Below, piece after piece: positions 34,541 through 45,902 of a stretch of DNA of 64,000 bases. The translations under genes were made by a program, and so were the position numbers. The notes below the pieces were generated by a model that saw only the letters and a list, made by a program, of their open reading frames with translations, was not told the origin of the DNA and made no database searches. The stretch comes from Gnetum montanum (taxonomy: Eukaryota > Streptophyta > Gnetopsida > Gnetales > Gnetaceae). The stretch covers positions 73,980-137,979 of the forward strand of contig MNCI01025456.1 of assembly GCA_015680685.1 (NCBI GenBank). Reading direction: 5' to 3'. Position 1 is the stretch's first letter. Every line of letters begins with the position of its first letter.

Positions 34541-36650
34541 AATGTCTTCTTCTCATAGGAGCACTTATCATCCATTTCCTCAATAATATCGTATTGTATA
34601 TACTCATACTAATGAGTATGTACCAAACTTCACCTTCATCCTGCACCAAGATGAACAGCTGTAGTTGTGTGACACGGAGGGTAACATTATGTTACTGCTT
34701 GATCGAGCTGTTCCTGTAGTGGTCTACAAAATGCTCACATGATGTGGTCTCTACGACTACCATGGGGAGTATACTGTGCAAGATACTGACACTAAGGATT
34801 TTCATCCCACTGAAGCACAACATTTATGGGATTGACAGCTAGAGCAATGCTATGAACTTTTGAAAGGAAAGGAACTTAACGATTCTCCATTCCTATTGTA
34901 CCAACAAGCTAGTGGGAAACCCTTCTCTAGCGGTTTTTCATTCAATGAAACTTCTCTCTTTGACTTCGATGATGGAGGTCAAAATCAGAACTTGCACTCC
35001 ACAATTTACAATCTTGGTTCTAGTAATAAAGGATCCAATGAAAAAGAAGGATCTAGAGGCACAAGTCAAGATAGGGATGTAGATAAGAAGCAAGATCATG
35101 ATCATGATCGCGATCACCAAAGAGGTGGAAGTAGGTGTTGTGATGGTGTTGGTTCTCCTTCCTCTTTCCCTTTGTCATCTCCTTCTTCTTCTGGCTATGA
35201 TCGTGACCACAGAAGGTGAGACCATGATGGAGATGATCAAAATGAAAGAAATGACTAATGGGACCAAAATGATCGAAGGGATCATTGAGAAAGACAAGAT
35301 CAGGGGTGTAGATGTTCAAGAGAGGTATAACATCATGAATGAAGGGTTAGTAGAGGGCATTGTAGGCACCATGATCAAGGCCTCAATGAGCCTCTACTTG
35401 CCTGAAATATGCTCAACATCGTAGAGGTAGTGAGAATTCCGACAAAGCATGTGAAGTATAATTGAATCAAAATGGTTAGACATGAACAATATTCCTTGAT
35501 TTGAAGGAGGATATAATTCTGATCTCTAGAATCATCTTCAAGCTTTTTAAGATGCATGTGCCTTGAAAAAAATAGATAATGAATGGTAGAAACTAAAGTT
35601 GTTCCCTAGGACATTTATCAAAGACTCAGAAAACTAGTACTGGTCCTTAGAGCTAGAATCTATTAGATGATGGAGTACCATGTTTGAGGTATTTAATGAT
35701 AAATATCAAACATACTCTAGGGTGTCTACCTTAAGGAAACAAATTCAAGGATGGAGACAAGGAAGGAACAAACCCTTGGATGTTGCCATTGGATAATACT
35801 ATGCCTTAATGCACAAATGTCTGAGCCATGGTTATTCTCAACTANNNNNNNNNNNNNNNNNNNNNNNNNNNNNNNNNNNNNNNNNNNNNNCACCTAAGAG
35901 GAGGATGAACTAAGAAAAAGAGAAAGTACAAAAGAGTACAACCATGATCCTTCCATCCGTAAGAGGGAGGTTCAATTCTATGACAGTGAGGATGAGTTCG
36001 TATTTGATGAGGGGTGAATAAGAAAACCTTTTCACTTCAAAAATTCCAATATGAACTTATGGCCAAGGTTAATCAATTATGGGACTCCATGAACAACATA
36101 TTCTAAGCTCTCCTCAAAATTGCTGAGAAGTCCAAACAGCAAGGTAGTGATCATGAGTGTAGGAGGCACAAGAAAGCTAAATGTGCATATCACAGAGGCA
36201 AGGGAAAAATTGTTGTAATTGAAGAAGTTGTAGATAGTGAATCAAATGATGATCATGGATGTGACGTTTATCAATATGAACATCCTAAGAGATGTTGCCC
36301 CATTGTGTCACATCAACAAGAGTCTGGGATGTATGCCTTACATCCACAACTTATACAAAGGAAAACATCCGAAAGGTTACTTTATCCTCAAGGTAATCTC
36401 AGGTAGTTCCACTAGCAAGAACCATATTATCTAAGTGGAGCTTCACTGCAACTATATGAACAGTATCAATAGTGACACCAATCACAGTCATGGACATTGG
36501 CTCAACAGCTACTGCCTACTCTACTTATGCAAGGTGAATTGCTAGCTGAACTACAACAACACAATGCTACAAGGGCTATTAATCTGTAGCCAAATCATCA
36601 ATCAGAGGGGTCGAATGCCACCCATTTAAAGGCTCCACTCATACAACATA
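34541..36650 (+). pseudogene. Ty3/gypsy gag of the Athila/Tat-like family
   Basis: Begins MSSSHRST at 34541, close to MPSSHKSKS at 45391 in a related copy. Then come YRIVYTHTNEYVPNFTFILH, an Asp/His/Arg-rich hydrophilic region (QDHDHDRDHQRGGS in the open segment 34860-35219), a Ser-rich stretch, then the capsid-like part FEVFNDKYQTYSRVSTLRKQ (about 35680-35750). A 46-base N gap interrupts it. After the gap, in broken frames, follow SIRKREVQFYDSEDEFVFDE and a short helical end. No protease, reverse transcriptase or integrase follows, so the copy is gag-only or truncated. Confidence 0.7.
35845..35890. other. Assembly gap, 46 Ns
   Basis: A run of Ns inside the gag pseudogene. The true length of missing sequence is unknown. 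Confidence 0.99.
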
Positions 36651-37574
36651 CAGGTGTATTTTTCTTAGAGATTTAAATTCATATTTCACCTTCAATTCAA
36701 GAATGATATCCATGTAAGCCAAGTTTACTAATAGCTAATTGGAATACTAATTAAAATATAGTGACCAAAAATCTAAGTTATTAAATATAATGTAACATAA
36801 ATAAAATTATTTCTTACATAAACCATCACATCTTTAATACCATAAGGTATAAAAATTTTGGCCATTTTAATTAATGTAATGTTTACTGTGCTTCCCATGT
36901 TTTTCGTTCCTCAGATCTAAAATTCTCTCTCTTATTTGGTTTGCTCCTGCATTCTAGTATGGAACTTAACATTTATAATAAATTTTAAATTGTTATAATT
37001 TAAAATATTTTTTCAAATTTTTAAACTCAAAATTAAAATGCAAGGACCCACATGAAAATGGCATAGCTTTTGTCCTTGCGATTTTGCGTGGACAGAATGT
37101 TGTACAGGCCTTTGATAAAGCATGATCACGATATTCGCATGGTAAAGCTTAAACGGTAGTGTCGTTGCAAGTTGTCAAACCTGTAAATAAGGCTCACGAT
37201 GGATGAACTCTACATTTAAACGTTCATCGAAGAGGATGAAGTCCTCCATTGGAGCAATGGCAATGGTAGTGGATTGCATGCGATGTAATGCTGATTATAG
37301 TTTATGAATCGTAATTTACGATTCATGGCAAAATGTGTGATAAATTAAATGGTAACATTGAAGCCGATATATGTTCCACTACCCATGGATATATGTGTTC
37401 TCTTTTGTTAATATTTACAATTTTAATCTGACTCCTTATTTACAAAGGTTTAAAGATGAACGATATAAATTGAATCTTAAGGATAACATTCAAGAAAAAA
37501 AATCACTGATAAAACAATAAACATTTGAATTATGTAAATTAGTGAAAGAGATGCCTTGGTAATAAATTTAAATA
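36651..37574. other. No gene recognised; contains a 23-bp palindrome
   Basis: AT-rich at first, then a less AT-rich patch with several CG dinucleotides (37040-37330), then AT-rich again. Apart from the palindrome at 37304-37326 nothing was identified. Confidence 0.4.
37304..37326. repeat. 23-bp palindrome
   Basis: ATGAATCGTAA, a single central T, then TTACGATTCAT: perfect 11-base arms. Confidence 0.85.
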
Positions 37575-38476
37575 ATGAGGGAGTTTGAAATTTTAATGAG
37601 GGGGAGTCACAAATTTTAATGAGTGGGAGTCTCAAATTTTTGAAGTTGGGACACTATTTATACATGTACTGGCATGCTCATTCCATTGCCTTTGCAACTT
37701 CGGTTGCCTGGCCGCATTGCCTAAACACACTGATGAGAGGTGCAAGTCCTCAAAAACGTTTTGTGTTACAAAAGATGTTGTGCAATGCTTTGAGCCTTCT
37801 ATTACTTTCTGTTTAACAGTGTTTCTGTTTTACAGTTTTTGCAGTATTTCTCTCAGCCTCTCTGTTCTTTTCCTTGATGCACGAGATCAAATTTCTAAAA
37901 TTCTAATGTTTTTCTCTCTATCTCATTGCCTTGGAATTGCAGAGCCTTGCCTTGCCTTGGAATATGCTTACTTTAGTTTAGTCCTTTACATTTCTCAAGC
38001 ACTTTACTTTTTCATGTTCATTAGTAAGGAAGAATGAGTACAACTAGTTTCGAGCCTATAAGTGTAATCATTTGGTAATCCCAATAGTGTTATTGCTTGG
38101 TTCATCGGATAGTATAACACTTGGTAACCTAGTAACAGTTACAGGAGCCCAAGATATGTACAAAAAGCTAGAACAACTGCTCATTACCATAGGATAAAGT
38201 AGATTTGCATTTCTATTATCACTTAGATTTTATTTTCACTTTCATTATGTTTGCACTTAGAAGTAACTTGAGCCTACAATATCAAGATATCATATGCCTC
38301 ACTTAGAGTTAAACTATATGTTTTCACTTCACTAACTCAAAGTGGAAAGACAATGATCACAAACCGATTATCAACTTCTAGCATACTTACATTGTCCATC
38401 CATGGATTATGATTTGGTTGAGCATGTGCACTCATGAATTGTATGGTAGAGTGTTGGGATACCCAACCACTCATCA
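37575..38476 (+). repeat. Gypsy LTR of the same family, probably solo
   Basis: Ends ACCCAACCACTCATCA at 38476. Contains a TATA-like CTATTTATACATG (about 37660) and the words ATTTGGTAATCCCAATAGTG and CTTGGTAACCTAGTAACAG (38070-38140), which also occur in the minus-strand LTR at 43799-44267. No primer-binding site follows, so this is a solo LTR or a 3' LTR. The left edge is uncertain. Confidence 0.6.
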
Positions 38477-40223
38477 CATATTGTAATGAAAGTTCAGCAA
38501 CCAATGAATCATATACATCATCAGAAAAACAAGATTGAGTGTCTTAATTACATCATCATTGGAAGAAGATATCATAACTTTTTTCTTACAAGCTTGTAGA
38601 TCTACTTGTTGACAATCAACAAAAATTTCTACATCAATAAAATAAGTAGAAATTTCAACATTAGTTGAAGAATATGTGATTAATATAGAATCCCACATAG
38701 TGGAATTCTAAAAAGATAAAATTTGCTAAAGAAAAACTAAAGTGAGAAAAATTAGCTTCTATAGTCTTCCATGTTTTGTTGACTAATATAATTTTCTGTT
38801 AATTTTTCGGAAAGTTGGTTAAGAAATTGTTAGTTTTCTTGGTCCCATTAGGCATATGAAGTCTATTTTTACAACTTTTAGTCTTTGTCAACATTTTTTT
38901 TTATTGAAATCAACCTTCTCAATTGTAAAAGAGAATTGGTATTACAAGCAGGAGGGAAGACTTTAATTCAAGCAATTACATATTATAATCTTTCTAATTC
39001 TTGAAACTTTTGCAATCATGAAGGATCGTTATTTAATGTTAATCCTTTTCTTCTCATGAAAAAAGATTTTGAAAAAAAGGAAAATTTTGTTGAAGTTGAA
39101 TATAGCCAAAAACAATATGAAGTTGAAGATAAGAAAAATCAAGTTAATGTTAATGATAAGAATGATCAAATGAAAATAAATAACCATGAAATACACAAGG
39201 GGCTTTACAAAACCTTGTTCTTGGGGTTCCATTCCATTCTCTCCTCTCCATCTTTCTTTCCATTTTCCACCTCATTGCTAGTTTTATCATTAGTCAAATC
39301 TAGGTTGATGCATTATTTTTCTTTGGTGAATTCTTGTGGGTAAGTTTTTAACTCTTGCTTCCAAATGACATTACTAGATCCTATGTACTCTTTGGTTTAT
39401 GGGTTTGTCATGGCATGAAAGGCATTGGCCTCCTTTGGGGAGGAACCAATGGCATTCCTTTTTGATGCAACTATTAAGTTCTTTTCCTTAAACATTTTCT
39501 ATAATCAATCATCTCTTGTTTCATCCCCATCCATGACATTCATTTTATTGCCTTTGCCATTGTTATTTTTTCCCATCTTTCTTGTTCCTCATATTTTTCC
39601 ATCTTATAGCTATCAGAGGTTTGCTTTTAGTCGTGGGGACCCTAGCACAAATTTTTCAATTTTTTCCATTTTACTAATTACCTAACCCCTAAACCTTGGA
39701 TATTTGCCAATGATAAATCTCTGAACCATTTTCTACTATAACCACAACTTAGCCAATGTGCGTCATATCGAGGCAAGGTATCAATTGCATTGTGGATTAT
39801 CTATCTTTGCTCATTTGTTAGAGTATGGTTCAAACCGAAGCATATGGAAATCATACAAATAATGTACTAGGCTTGGAGGAAGCACTCAGGATGGACTGAA
39901 ACCGAAGCATTTAGGAAAGGAGCAAGTCTGGTGGCATGGCTATGAATAAATAATGAAAGATGCAATCTCAGCATTGGTGGCAACATGCTTCATCTTCTTT
40001 CTCTCTCTTTCTCTTCAAACTACCAAATAAAGGCTTGGATGTCACTTATGTATGAGTGTTCACCACAATGGTCATGAACACTAATGTTGTAATATGCTTA
40101 TTGATCCATTTACTAGGCATGTTAAGTTTGTCATCCCATTCCACCATCAATTGTCAATTAGTCAATAATCCCATACCTTCCTAATATTTTGTAAGGCACT
40201 TGAGGACGAGTTTTCATTCAGTC
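38477..40223 (+). other. Probable 3' internal region of a gypsy element, no gene recognised
   Basis: Between a solo-type LTR and a polypurine tract plus LTR. The plus-strand open segment 39056-39343 starts with a Lys/Glu/Asn-rich helix (KKDFEKKENFVEVEYSQKQY), and later there is TTGAGGACGAG before the polypurine tract, as in many Athila/Tat 3' ends. I cannot identify a protein domain. Confidence 0.4.
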
Positions 40224-40231
40224 GTGGGGGA
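40224..40231 (+). other. Polypurine tract before an LTR
   Basis: GTGGGGGA immediately upstream of TGATGAGAGC, the expected plus-strand primer site. It shows the following LTR is a 3' LTR. Confidence 0.6.
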
Positions 40232-41086
40232 TGATGAGAGCGGTTACTCTAGTAGTTATTCTAATTATTAGAGTGGTTACTCTAGTAGTTACTTGAGCAG
40301 TTATTCTAATTATTAGAGTAGTTGCTCCCAAGCCTATAAATATAGTGCCTAGGTGCACAACTGGGAGAGAAGTGTTTTGGCAGTTAAGTAGCAAAACTCT
40401 TGTAGTCTGTTTGAAAGTTAGAGTATTTTCCAAGTGCCCATAGTAGGAGGTCTAAGTGTGGATGGATCTTTATTCAAGCATTGATGTACCTGAGCACACC
40501 ATTGTGTTGGCGATGGAGAAAAACTATTTGATTCATCCTTGCAGCATTTGAGATTTTTTTTTTTACACATTTCTTTTATTTTATTTTCTTATGCATTTTA
40601 TGCACTTTACATTTCTATTATTAGCATATCAATTCATTTTGATCAATTAAGAAAATTGTTAAATTACACAAGCATGACCACTTCGAGCATGCATGTAATG
40701 CTTGGTAACCCAGTAATTATTAGCATTTGGTAATCCCAACAATGTTGCACTGGTGCAAGATGTGTATGACAAGTTGAAACGAATGTTGGTGTTAGGATTA
40801 GTTAGAACTTAGTTAAGGAGTAGTTAACTTAAATTAGTCACTTAGTTACCTCTCTCCTTCCCTATTAGCATAGGACATAAAAACATAAAAGTTATAAAAA
40901 TCATATGCCTCAAGCTTACTTAACCATACAATCGTGATATATAGGTAAGCTTGGAAAGACAATGATCAACCAACCTGTCCTTGTTCCACAAGGGCGCATA
41001 AGCACTTAGTCCTTGTAATTTGATTGAATTATGCATGAACTGCTCATATTTGTATGGTTGAGCATAGGGGTACCTTGTCACTCATC
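40232..41086 (+). repeat. 3' LTR of a gypsy element
   Basis: Starts TGATGAGAGC and ends TTGTCACTCATCA (855 bp), giving TGATGAG/CTCATCA termini. The family words CTTGGTAACCCAGTAATTAT, TTTGGTAATCCCAACAATG and CATATGCCTCAAGCTTAC are present, and a CCTATAAATATAG TATA box lies near 40334. No primer-binding site follows. The first 120 bp contain a short tandem reiteration of GAGTGGTTACTCTAGTAGTT-like units. Confidence 0.75.
40243..40330 (+). repeat. Short tandem reiteration in LTR U3
   Basis: The unit GTTACTCTAGTAGTTAYTCTAATTATTAGAG, shortened and permuted, recurs about three times between 40243 and 40330. Such U3 reiterations often hold enhancer sites in plant LTRs. Confidence 0.6.
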
Positions 41087-41755
41087 AGTCGTTTAGTTAT
41101 AATCGCACGTAATACTGATGGTAATTGTATTTTGATTATTTAAGTTCTTATTTTCTCTATCTAATGGTGTATGATTATAATTTAATATTTTTGTTTGTAA
41201 GTTCTCAATTGGGATCATTTTCTTAGAAGAGGAGTTAATAAGTGATTTAGATATTTCCATGCATGTTTTAGATGAATTTAGGTTCTCAGCTTCTAGCCAT
41301 TGCGTGTCTTTTAGTTTAGTGACCTATGCTTCCATTTATCCACACACTTATTTTTCACATCTATTATGGGTTGGTTTACGGATTATGTTAATATCTAGAC
41401 CTTTCAACCTACAACTACATCCTTTATCATTATTAGTGATGCATGAAATTTCCTATCTCTCCATAGTGATAGCTTCATCTATTATATTTTGCATTAGAGT
41501 GGTAATGGGTATTAGCTCTTGTGTAGGATTGGGAGACATTGTTTTGGTGAGGAAGGGTGTTGCATCTGGATGGCCTTGTGCTAGTTTTGATGAGCTAGTA
41601 GGTCTACGAGTTTTGTGCTCATGTGTGGAAAATTTCCTAAATAAAGAACATTTTGACACCGTGGTTGAGATCTACTAGCATTATCATTTACATGTATGTT
41701 TGCAGCACAAGTGGCATTCTTTCATTAATGTTGTGGTGCTAATCCTTCTTGTGTT
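41087..41755. other. No gene recognised
   Basis: A plus-strand frame of 139 codons (41259-41678) and an overlapping minus frame of 68 codons exist. Neither shows a domain I know, and the region lies just beyond a minus-strand gag, so the minus frame may be its extension. I leave it unassigned. Confidence 0.35.
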
Positions 41756-41759
41756 ATTA

Positions 41760-43670
41760 GTGGTGACATATGATGGAGGGAAGTATGAGAATATTAAGGA
41801 TGTTGAGGAGGATAAGAGGTTTGAGATGGTGATCCCATAGGAAATGCTATGGGTTGATGATATTTGAAAGAGTGATAGTAGTGATTTGAGGTAAAGGAAG
41901 TAGAACCATTTGGGGAAATAGGTTGTTAAACATAGTAGTCATATGGGTCAAGCTAGCAATAATGGTATGGCTAGTTTGATGATGGTATCCCCCATGATTG
42001 TGGGTTTTTCCACTGCAATTGATAGTAGTGTTGAGGCTTATAAGAAGTCCCACTAGAATAGTATGGTTGGTTGTAGAATTGTCTATAATTACCTTGTGAA
42101 TAAGGTAATTTTCTAGGCATTTTCTTTTGTATAAACTGCGAATTTAAAGAAAAAGTCCTAGACTCTTGTAGATGTAACATAAATAGGCAATAGCCCTTTA
42201 GATGGTCAAACTAGCAGATGTCACATCTATCATCCTCTTTTGTGGTTGAGTCTATAGCCTCATCTCCTACAATTATTTTCCCTTTTTGCTGATAAGTGTT
42301 CCTACCTATTACTTTGTTCATTTTCCTCTTCTTGTTTGATCACTTGATCATTTTTATGTTATTCTCTCCTCTAATGTTTTCATGTAATTCATAACTTTAT
42401 CATTTATCAACTCCCACATCTTATCTATCCTTGCTTTAAGTTCAGCGATATACTTTTGTATTTACAAGGTTTGTTATGAAATCACCTCATCAAGAGCTAC
42501 CTCTTTTTCCTCATCATAGATAAGAACCTCCTTCTTTTGAAGAGTTGGATCCTAGTTATATTCCTCTACATTCTCTCATTTACATAGCTCCCCTTCTTCT
42601 ATTGCCACCTACTCAACTAGTCTTTGAATATAATGGGCTTTTAATTTGGATAACCAACCTTGGGCATAAATCCTAAGAGTTTCTCTCATTTCGTTATGAA
42701 GCCCATCTATGATGTGGAAAAGCTACTCTTTTTGAGAGAAATCATGGTATGGACATATATGTAGTAAAGAATAGTATCTATCCAAGGCCACATCCAAGGA
42801 TTCATGTTGTTCTTACTTCCATCCTTGGATATTTTTTTCTCAGGTTGGACACTCTTGCATAGGTTTAGTATTTTTTGTTGAAAAAATCTAGCATTATGAG
42901 CCATTTGTGGATTGAATCTAGTTCCAACAATCTATACCAAATTTTAGCTTCATCTATTAATGTCCTAGAAAATAGCTTAAGGTTTTTCCATTCACTCTTA
43001 ATGTTCTACAAGGCGTAGGCATCATGAAAGGCTTTTAAGTGATGTTGTGGATCAAAGTTATAGCCTCCCACAAATTTAGGGATGTTATTCATATGAAGGT
43101 TTTTGATGTGACTTTCCCTTTGGTGTCTGTGGGGTATTCTAATTGCCTCTATTATCTACATCATAACCCTAGTAGCCAACAAGGGTTCATCATGATCATG
43201 CATATCATGGTTATTATTTCTATTTCTTGTTGTCTTATTATGATGATTTTGTTCATGCTCACATTGATGATCTTATCTATTTCTACTTTTTTCTTCATTG
43301 ATGCCTATTTATATACCTATGTTCATCTTCATCAAAATTAGATGTAGAAGAGAAAGAGGAAGATGGGAAACTAGAAGAATCACCATGGTTGATATATCTC
43401 CCCCTATGGTCCCTTGATTTATCTCTTCTAGGGTTGGAGGAAGTCCTAGGCCTTGAGGCCCTCCTTGTTCTAGGACTTACTCCATCTCTTCTAGGATTAT
43501 TTGCATTAGTTGAACATAGTCTTTAAGTGTAGTAAGGATCTAAATGAGCATATGAAATCCTTTCTTGTGATTTTTCACTCTAATTTTTTTCAGTATATAT
43601 CCTATCATTTCTCCTACTAGTGTTTTCATCATGTGATGCATTCTTGGACCTATTTGAAGAAGACATGATT
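41760..43670 (-). pseudogene. Ty3/gypsy gag, minus strand
   Basis: The minus strand starts near 43664 with MSSSNRSKNAS and has an Arg/Ser/Asp-rich N-terminus (RRDKSRDHRGRYINHG). The capsid-like part contains RVNGKTLSYFL-type words, and at about 42230-42175 a knuckle of the form C-x2-C-x3-H-x4-C is followed by MPRKLPYSQGNYRQFYNQPY. It is collinear with the gag at 8560-10900 over most of its length, and its start resembles those at 34541 and 45391. It is broken by many stops and frameshifts. No pol follows towards 41087. Confidence 0.75.
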
Positions 43671-43778
43671 TTGTGTTGTAATGTGTGTGACTTAAAATAT
43701 TAATATTTTCTAAAAGATATATCATTAATATGTTTATAGTAATCATGTATAATATAATTGATCTAGATAACTAGCACC

Positions 43779-43797
43779 ATCCCTAGCAATGATGCCA
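43779..43797 (-). other. Primer-binding site, tRNA-Asp type
   Basis: The minus strand reads TTGGCATCATTGCTAGGGA, matching TGGCGCCGTTGCCGGGGA with transitions. It places the adjacent LTR as the 5' LTR of the minus-strand gag copy. Confidence 0.7.
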
Positions 43798-43798
43798 A

Positions 43799-44267
43799 CA
43801 ATGAGTAGTAGATACCCCTACACCCAACCATATGAATCACAAGAATTCACACACAATTCAATCAAATTCCGTGGATGGGACTAGTTGTGGCATCTAGATT
43901 TCTAAGCATTCATCTCAGGACATATCTTCCTAGTTGGACTAGTGGTAGCTTTGTCACATATGGTTTAGTCTAAAGTGAGGGATATGATAATTAATGTTGT
44001 TTGGCCTTTAATACTCCTATTTGTGAACATGATGAAAGTTAAGAATAACAATCTAAATCTAAGTAATGTCAGTAATGTAAATCTACTCAAGCATATAGCG
44101 ATGAGCATCTAATCTTGGCTTACAGTACATGTCTTGGGCTCATGTAACTATTATTGGGATTACCAAGTGCTATGCTATTGGGTGAACCAAGCAATAACAC
44201 TATTAGGATTACCAAAAAATTACACTTAAATACTCAAAATGAGTCATATGAATTTCTCTTTACTAAT
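43799..44267 (-). repeat. Truncated 5' LTR, minus strand
   Basis: The minus strand ends CTACTACTCATTG at 43799. Its R/U5 words (TTTGGTAATCCTAATAGTG, CTTGGTAATCCCAATAATAG) match the LTR at 37575-38476. It lacks the U3/TATA part: at 44268 it is cut by the start of another LTR in the opposite orientation. Confidence 0.7.
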
Positions 44268-45246
44268 TGATGAGACGTGATTCGCATGAGCCACGATATA
44301 GCGTACGTGATATCTTAGTTGCTGCAATATTGGGTCGTCCCCTGCGATGTTGCGTACGTGATATCGCGGTCCACTGCCATATCTATAAATAAGAGGCAGC
44401 ACTCCACTTATTTTCAATCCTAGGCTTGAAGTAGGGAAACTCTGGCAGATTGATCACTTTAGAGATAGAATATTTTCCATTTGCCCATAGTAGGAGTTCC
44501 AAAGTGAACGGATCTTTGTTCGAGCAATATTGTACTTGAACGCAAGTTTTGTACGACAATAAAGACAAGCTTTCTAGATAAACCTTGCAGTGCATGGAAT
44601 AGGTTTATTATATGTTATTTTGTACCTGTTATTTATTACCTACATTAGCGCGGCATGAGTATGACTTGATTACGGGCATTGAGGAATGTGTACGACTAAT
44701 CAAGGAATCGGATGCTCATCGCGATTAGTCTCTCTCACCCTCAACTCCTAGAACGTGGGATGAGTACGACTTGATAATGAGCATCTACGAATGTGTATGG
44801 CTAGTCAAGGAATCGGCTGCTCATCACGCTTAGGCTAGTTAGGTGCCTTAGTACGACCACTTCGAGCATGTGCATTACGTGTGGTGATCCCAGTAACAAT
44901 TAGCATTTGGTAGCCACAGTTGCATAGTTCAGGGTGTGTACGGTAAGTGGGAATGGATGCTGATAATAGTAAATTTAGACTTAGTCCTTAGTTAGAGTTA
45001 GCTAGTTTCTCAACCCTTCACCTCAATAGCATAGGAGAAAAACACATAAAAGACCATAAAAATCATATACCTCAGACTTGCTTAACCATACATCGTGACA
45101 CATACAAGTAAGTCTGGGAAGACAACGAATGATTAACCCCAAGTGTTCCATGGGGCGTGTAGGCATTTAGTCTATGGAATCGACCAGATCGCACGTGCTA
45201 TGCTTGTTTCATATGGTTGAGTGTACAGGTACCTCGCCACTCATCA
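44268..45246 (+). repeat. 5' LTR of a gypsy element inserted in an opposite-strand LTR
   Basis: Starts TGATGAGACG, ends CTCGCCACTCATCA (979 bp), followed by a primer-binding site. TCTATAAATAAGAGG near 44383 is a TATA box. U3 is less decayed than in its relatives and keeps many CG dinucleotides (GCGTACGTGATATC occurs twice, near 44303 and 44351). Two related 100-bp blocks (about 44655-44735 and 44755-44835, sharing ATGAGTACGACTTGAT and GGAATCGG) form an internal duplication. Confidence 0.8.
44655..44835 (+). repeat. Internal duplication in the LTR R/U5 region
   Basis: ATGAGTACGACTTGATAA, TGTGTAYGRCTARTCAAGGA and GCTGCTCATC/GATGCTCATC occur twice about 103 bp apart. The related LTR at 40232 has only one copy, which accounts for most of its shorter length. 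Confidence 0.7.
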
Positions 45247-45247
45247 T

Positions 45248-45265
45248 TGGCACCGTTGTCGAGGA
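45248..45265 (+). other. Primer-binding site, tRNA-Asp type
   Basis: TGGCACCGTTGTCGAGGA; only four changes from the consensus TGGCGCCGTTGCCGGGGA, all transitions. Confidence 0.85.
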
Positions 45266-45390
45266 CTAAGTGTTTGTGCGTCGAATAAAACATAAGGGAT
45301 ATCACTCACATCATTGTGAGCCTTAACAGACCTTCAAGTTACTCAAAAGATAAAAATTTATGTAACGGTGAAATAGCACATCGATAAAAA

Positions 45391-45840
45391 TGCCTTCTTC
45401 TCATAAGAGCAAGTCACCACCTAAGGACCATACACGAGACAGTTGGAAACATAAAAAACATTACCAAAATCAGCCAAGTCCTAAACAATACAAGATGACA
45501 TATACTCATACCGATGAGTATATTCTAGACTTCACCTTTATCCTCTATCAAGAGGAATAACTGCGATGGAGAGATTTGCAAGGTAACATCGTGTTACCCC
45601 TAGATCGATCAATCTCTTGCATGCTTTTCTGTGCCTTGGCATAGATTTGCATACAAGAAATATTTGTTGAATACGTTGCAAAAGATTTTGACATGAGGGA
45701 TTATTATCCCACAGATGCCCAACGTATGAGTGACTTAAGGTAGGAGAGTCAACATGCACTTTTGAAGGGCAACGTCCCGCATGTCCTTAGTGAAATAGGA
45801 GATGAGGAACCCCTTATCATCTACAACATAGCATATGTGA
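45391..45840 (+). pseudogene. Ty3/gypsy gag N-terminus, truncated
   Basis: Begins MPSSHKSKSPPKDHTRDSWK and continues MTYTHTDEYILDFTFILYQE, NIVLPLDRSISCMLFCAL and DFDMRDYYPTDAQRMSDL to about 45840. It is collinear with the gag at 34541 (YRIVYTHTNEYVPNFTFILH, FHPTEAQHLWD). The frame survives for about 150 codons with a few stops. It ends at a hairpin/direct-repeat junction, after which no gag sequence is found. Confidence 0.75.
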
Positions 45841-45902
45841 TGTAGCAACAAGGATGCTACAACACATATGTTATGTAGCATCTACAACATAGCATATGTG
45901 AT
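45818..45902. repeat. Direct repeat enclosing an inverted repeat at the gag truncation point
   Basis: The 24-base word starting CATCTACAACATAGCATATG occurs at 45818-45841 and again at 45879-45902. Between them GCATATGTGATGTAGCA (45831-45847) pairs with TGCTACAACACATATG (45855-45870) with one mismatch. Confidence 0.85.

Noticed and set aside
37619-38037. Overlapping plus-strand ORFs of 65 and 106 codons
   Set aside because: They lie inside an LTR and have low-complexity Leu/Phe/Ser composition.
33542-41086. Treating 33542-34381 and 40232-41086 as the two LTRs of one 7.5-kb gag-only element
   Set aside because: The two LTRs look too divergent (perhaps 60% by eye) and a third LTR lies between them. 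They more likely belong to different insertions.
41259-41678. 139-codon plus-strand ORF
   Set aside because: No recognisable domain, in a nest of decayed gypsy DNA, and an overlapping minus frame is equally good. Length alone does not support a gene.
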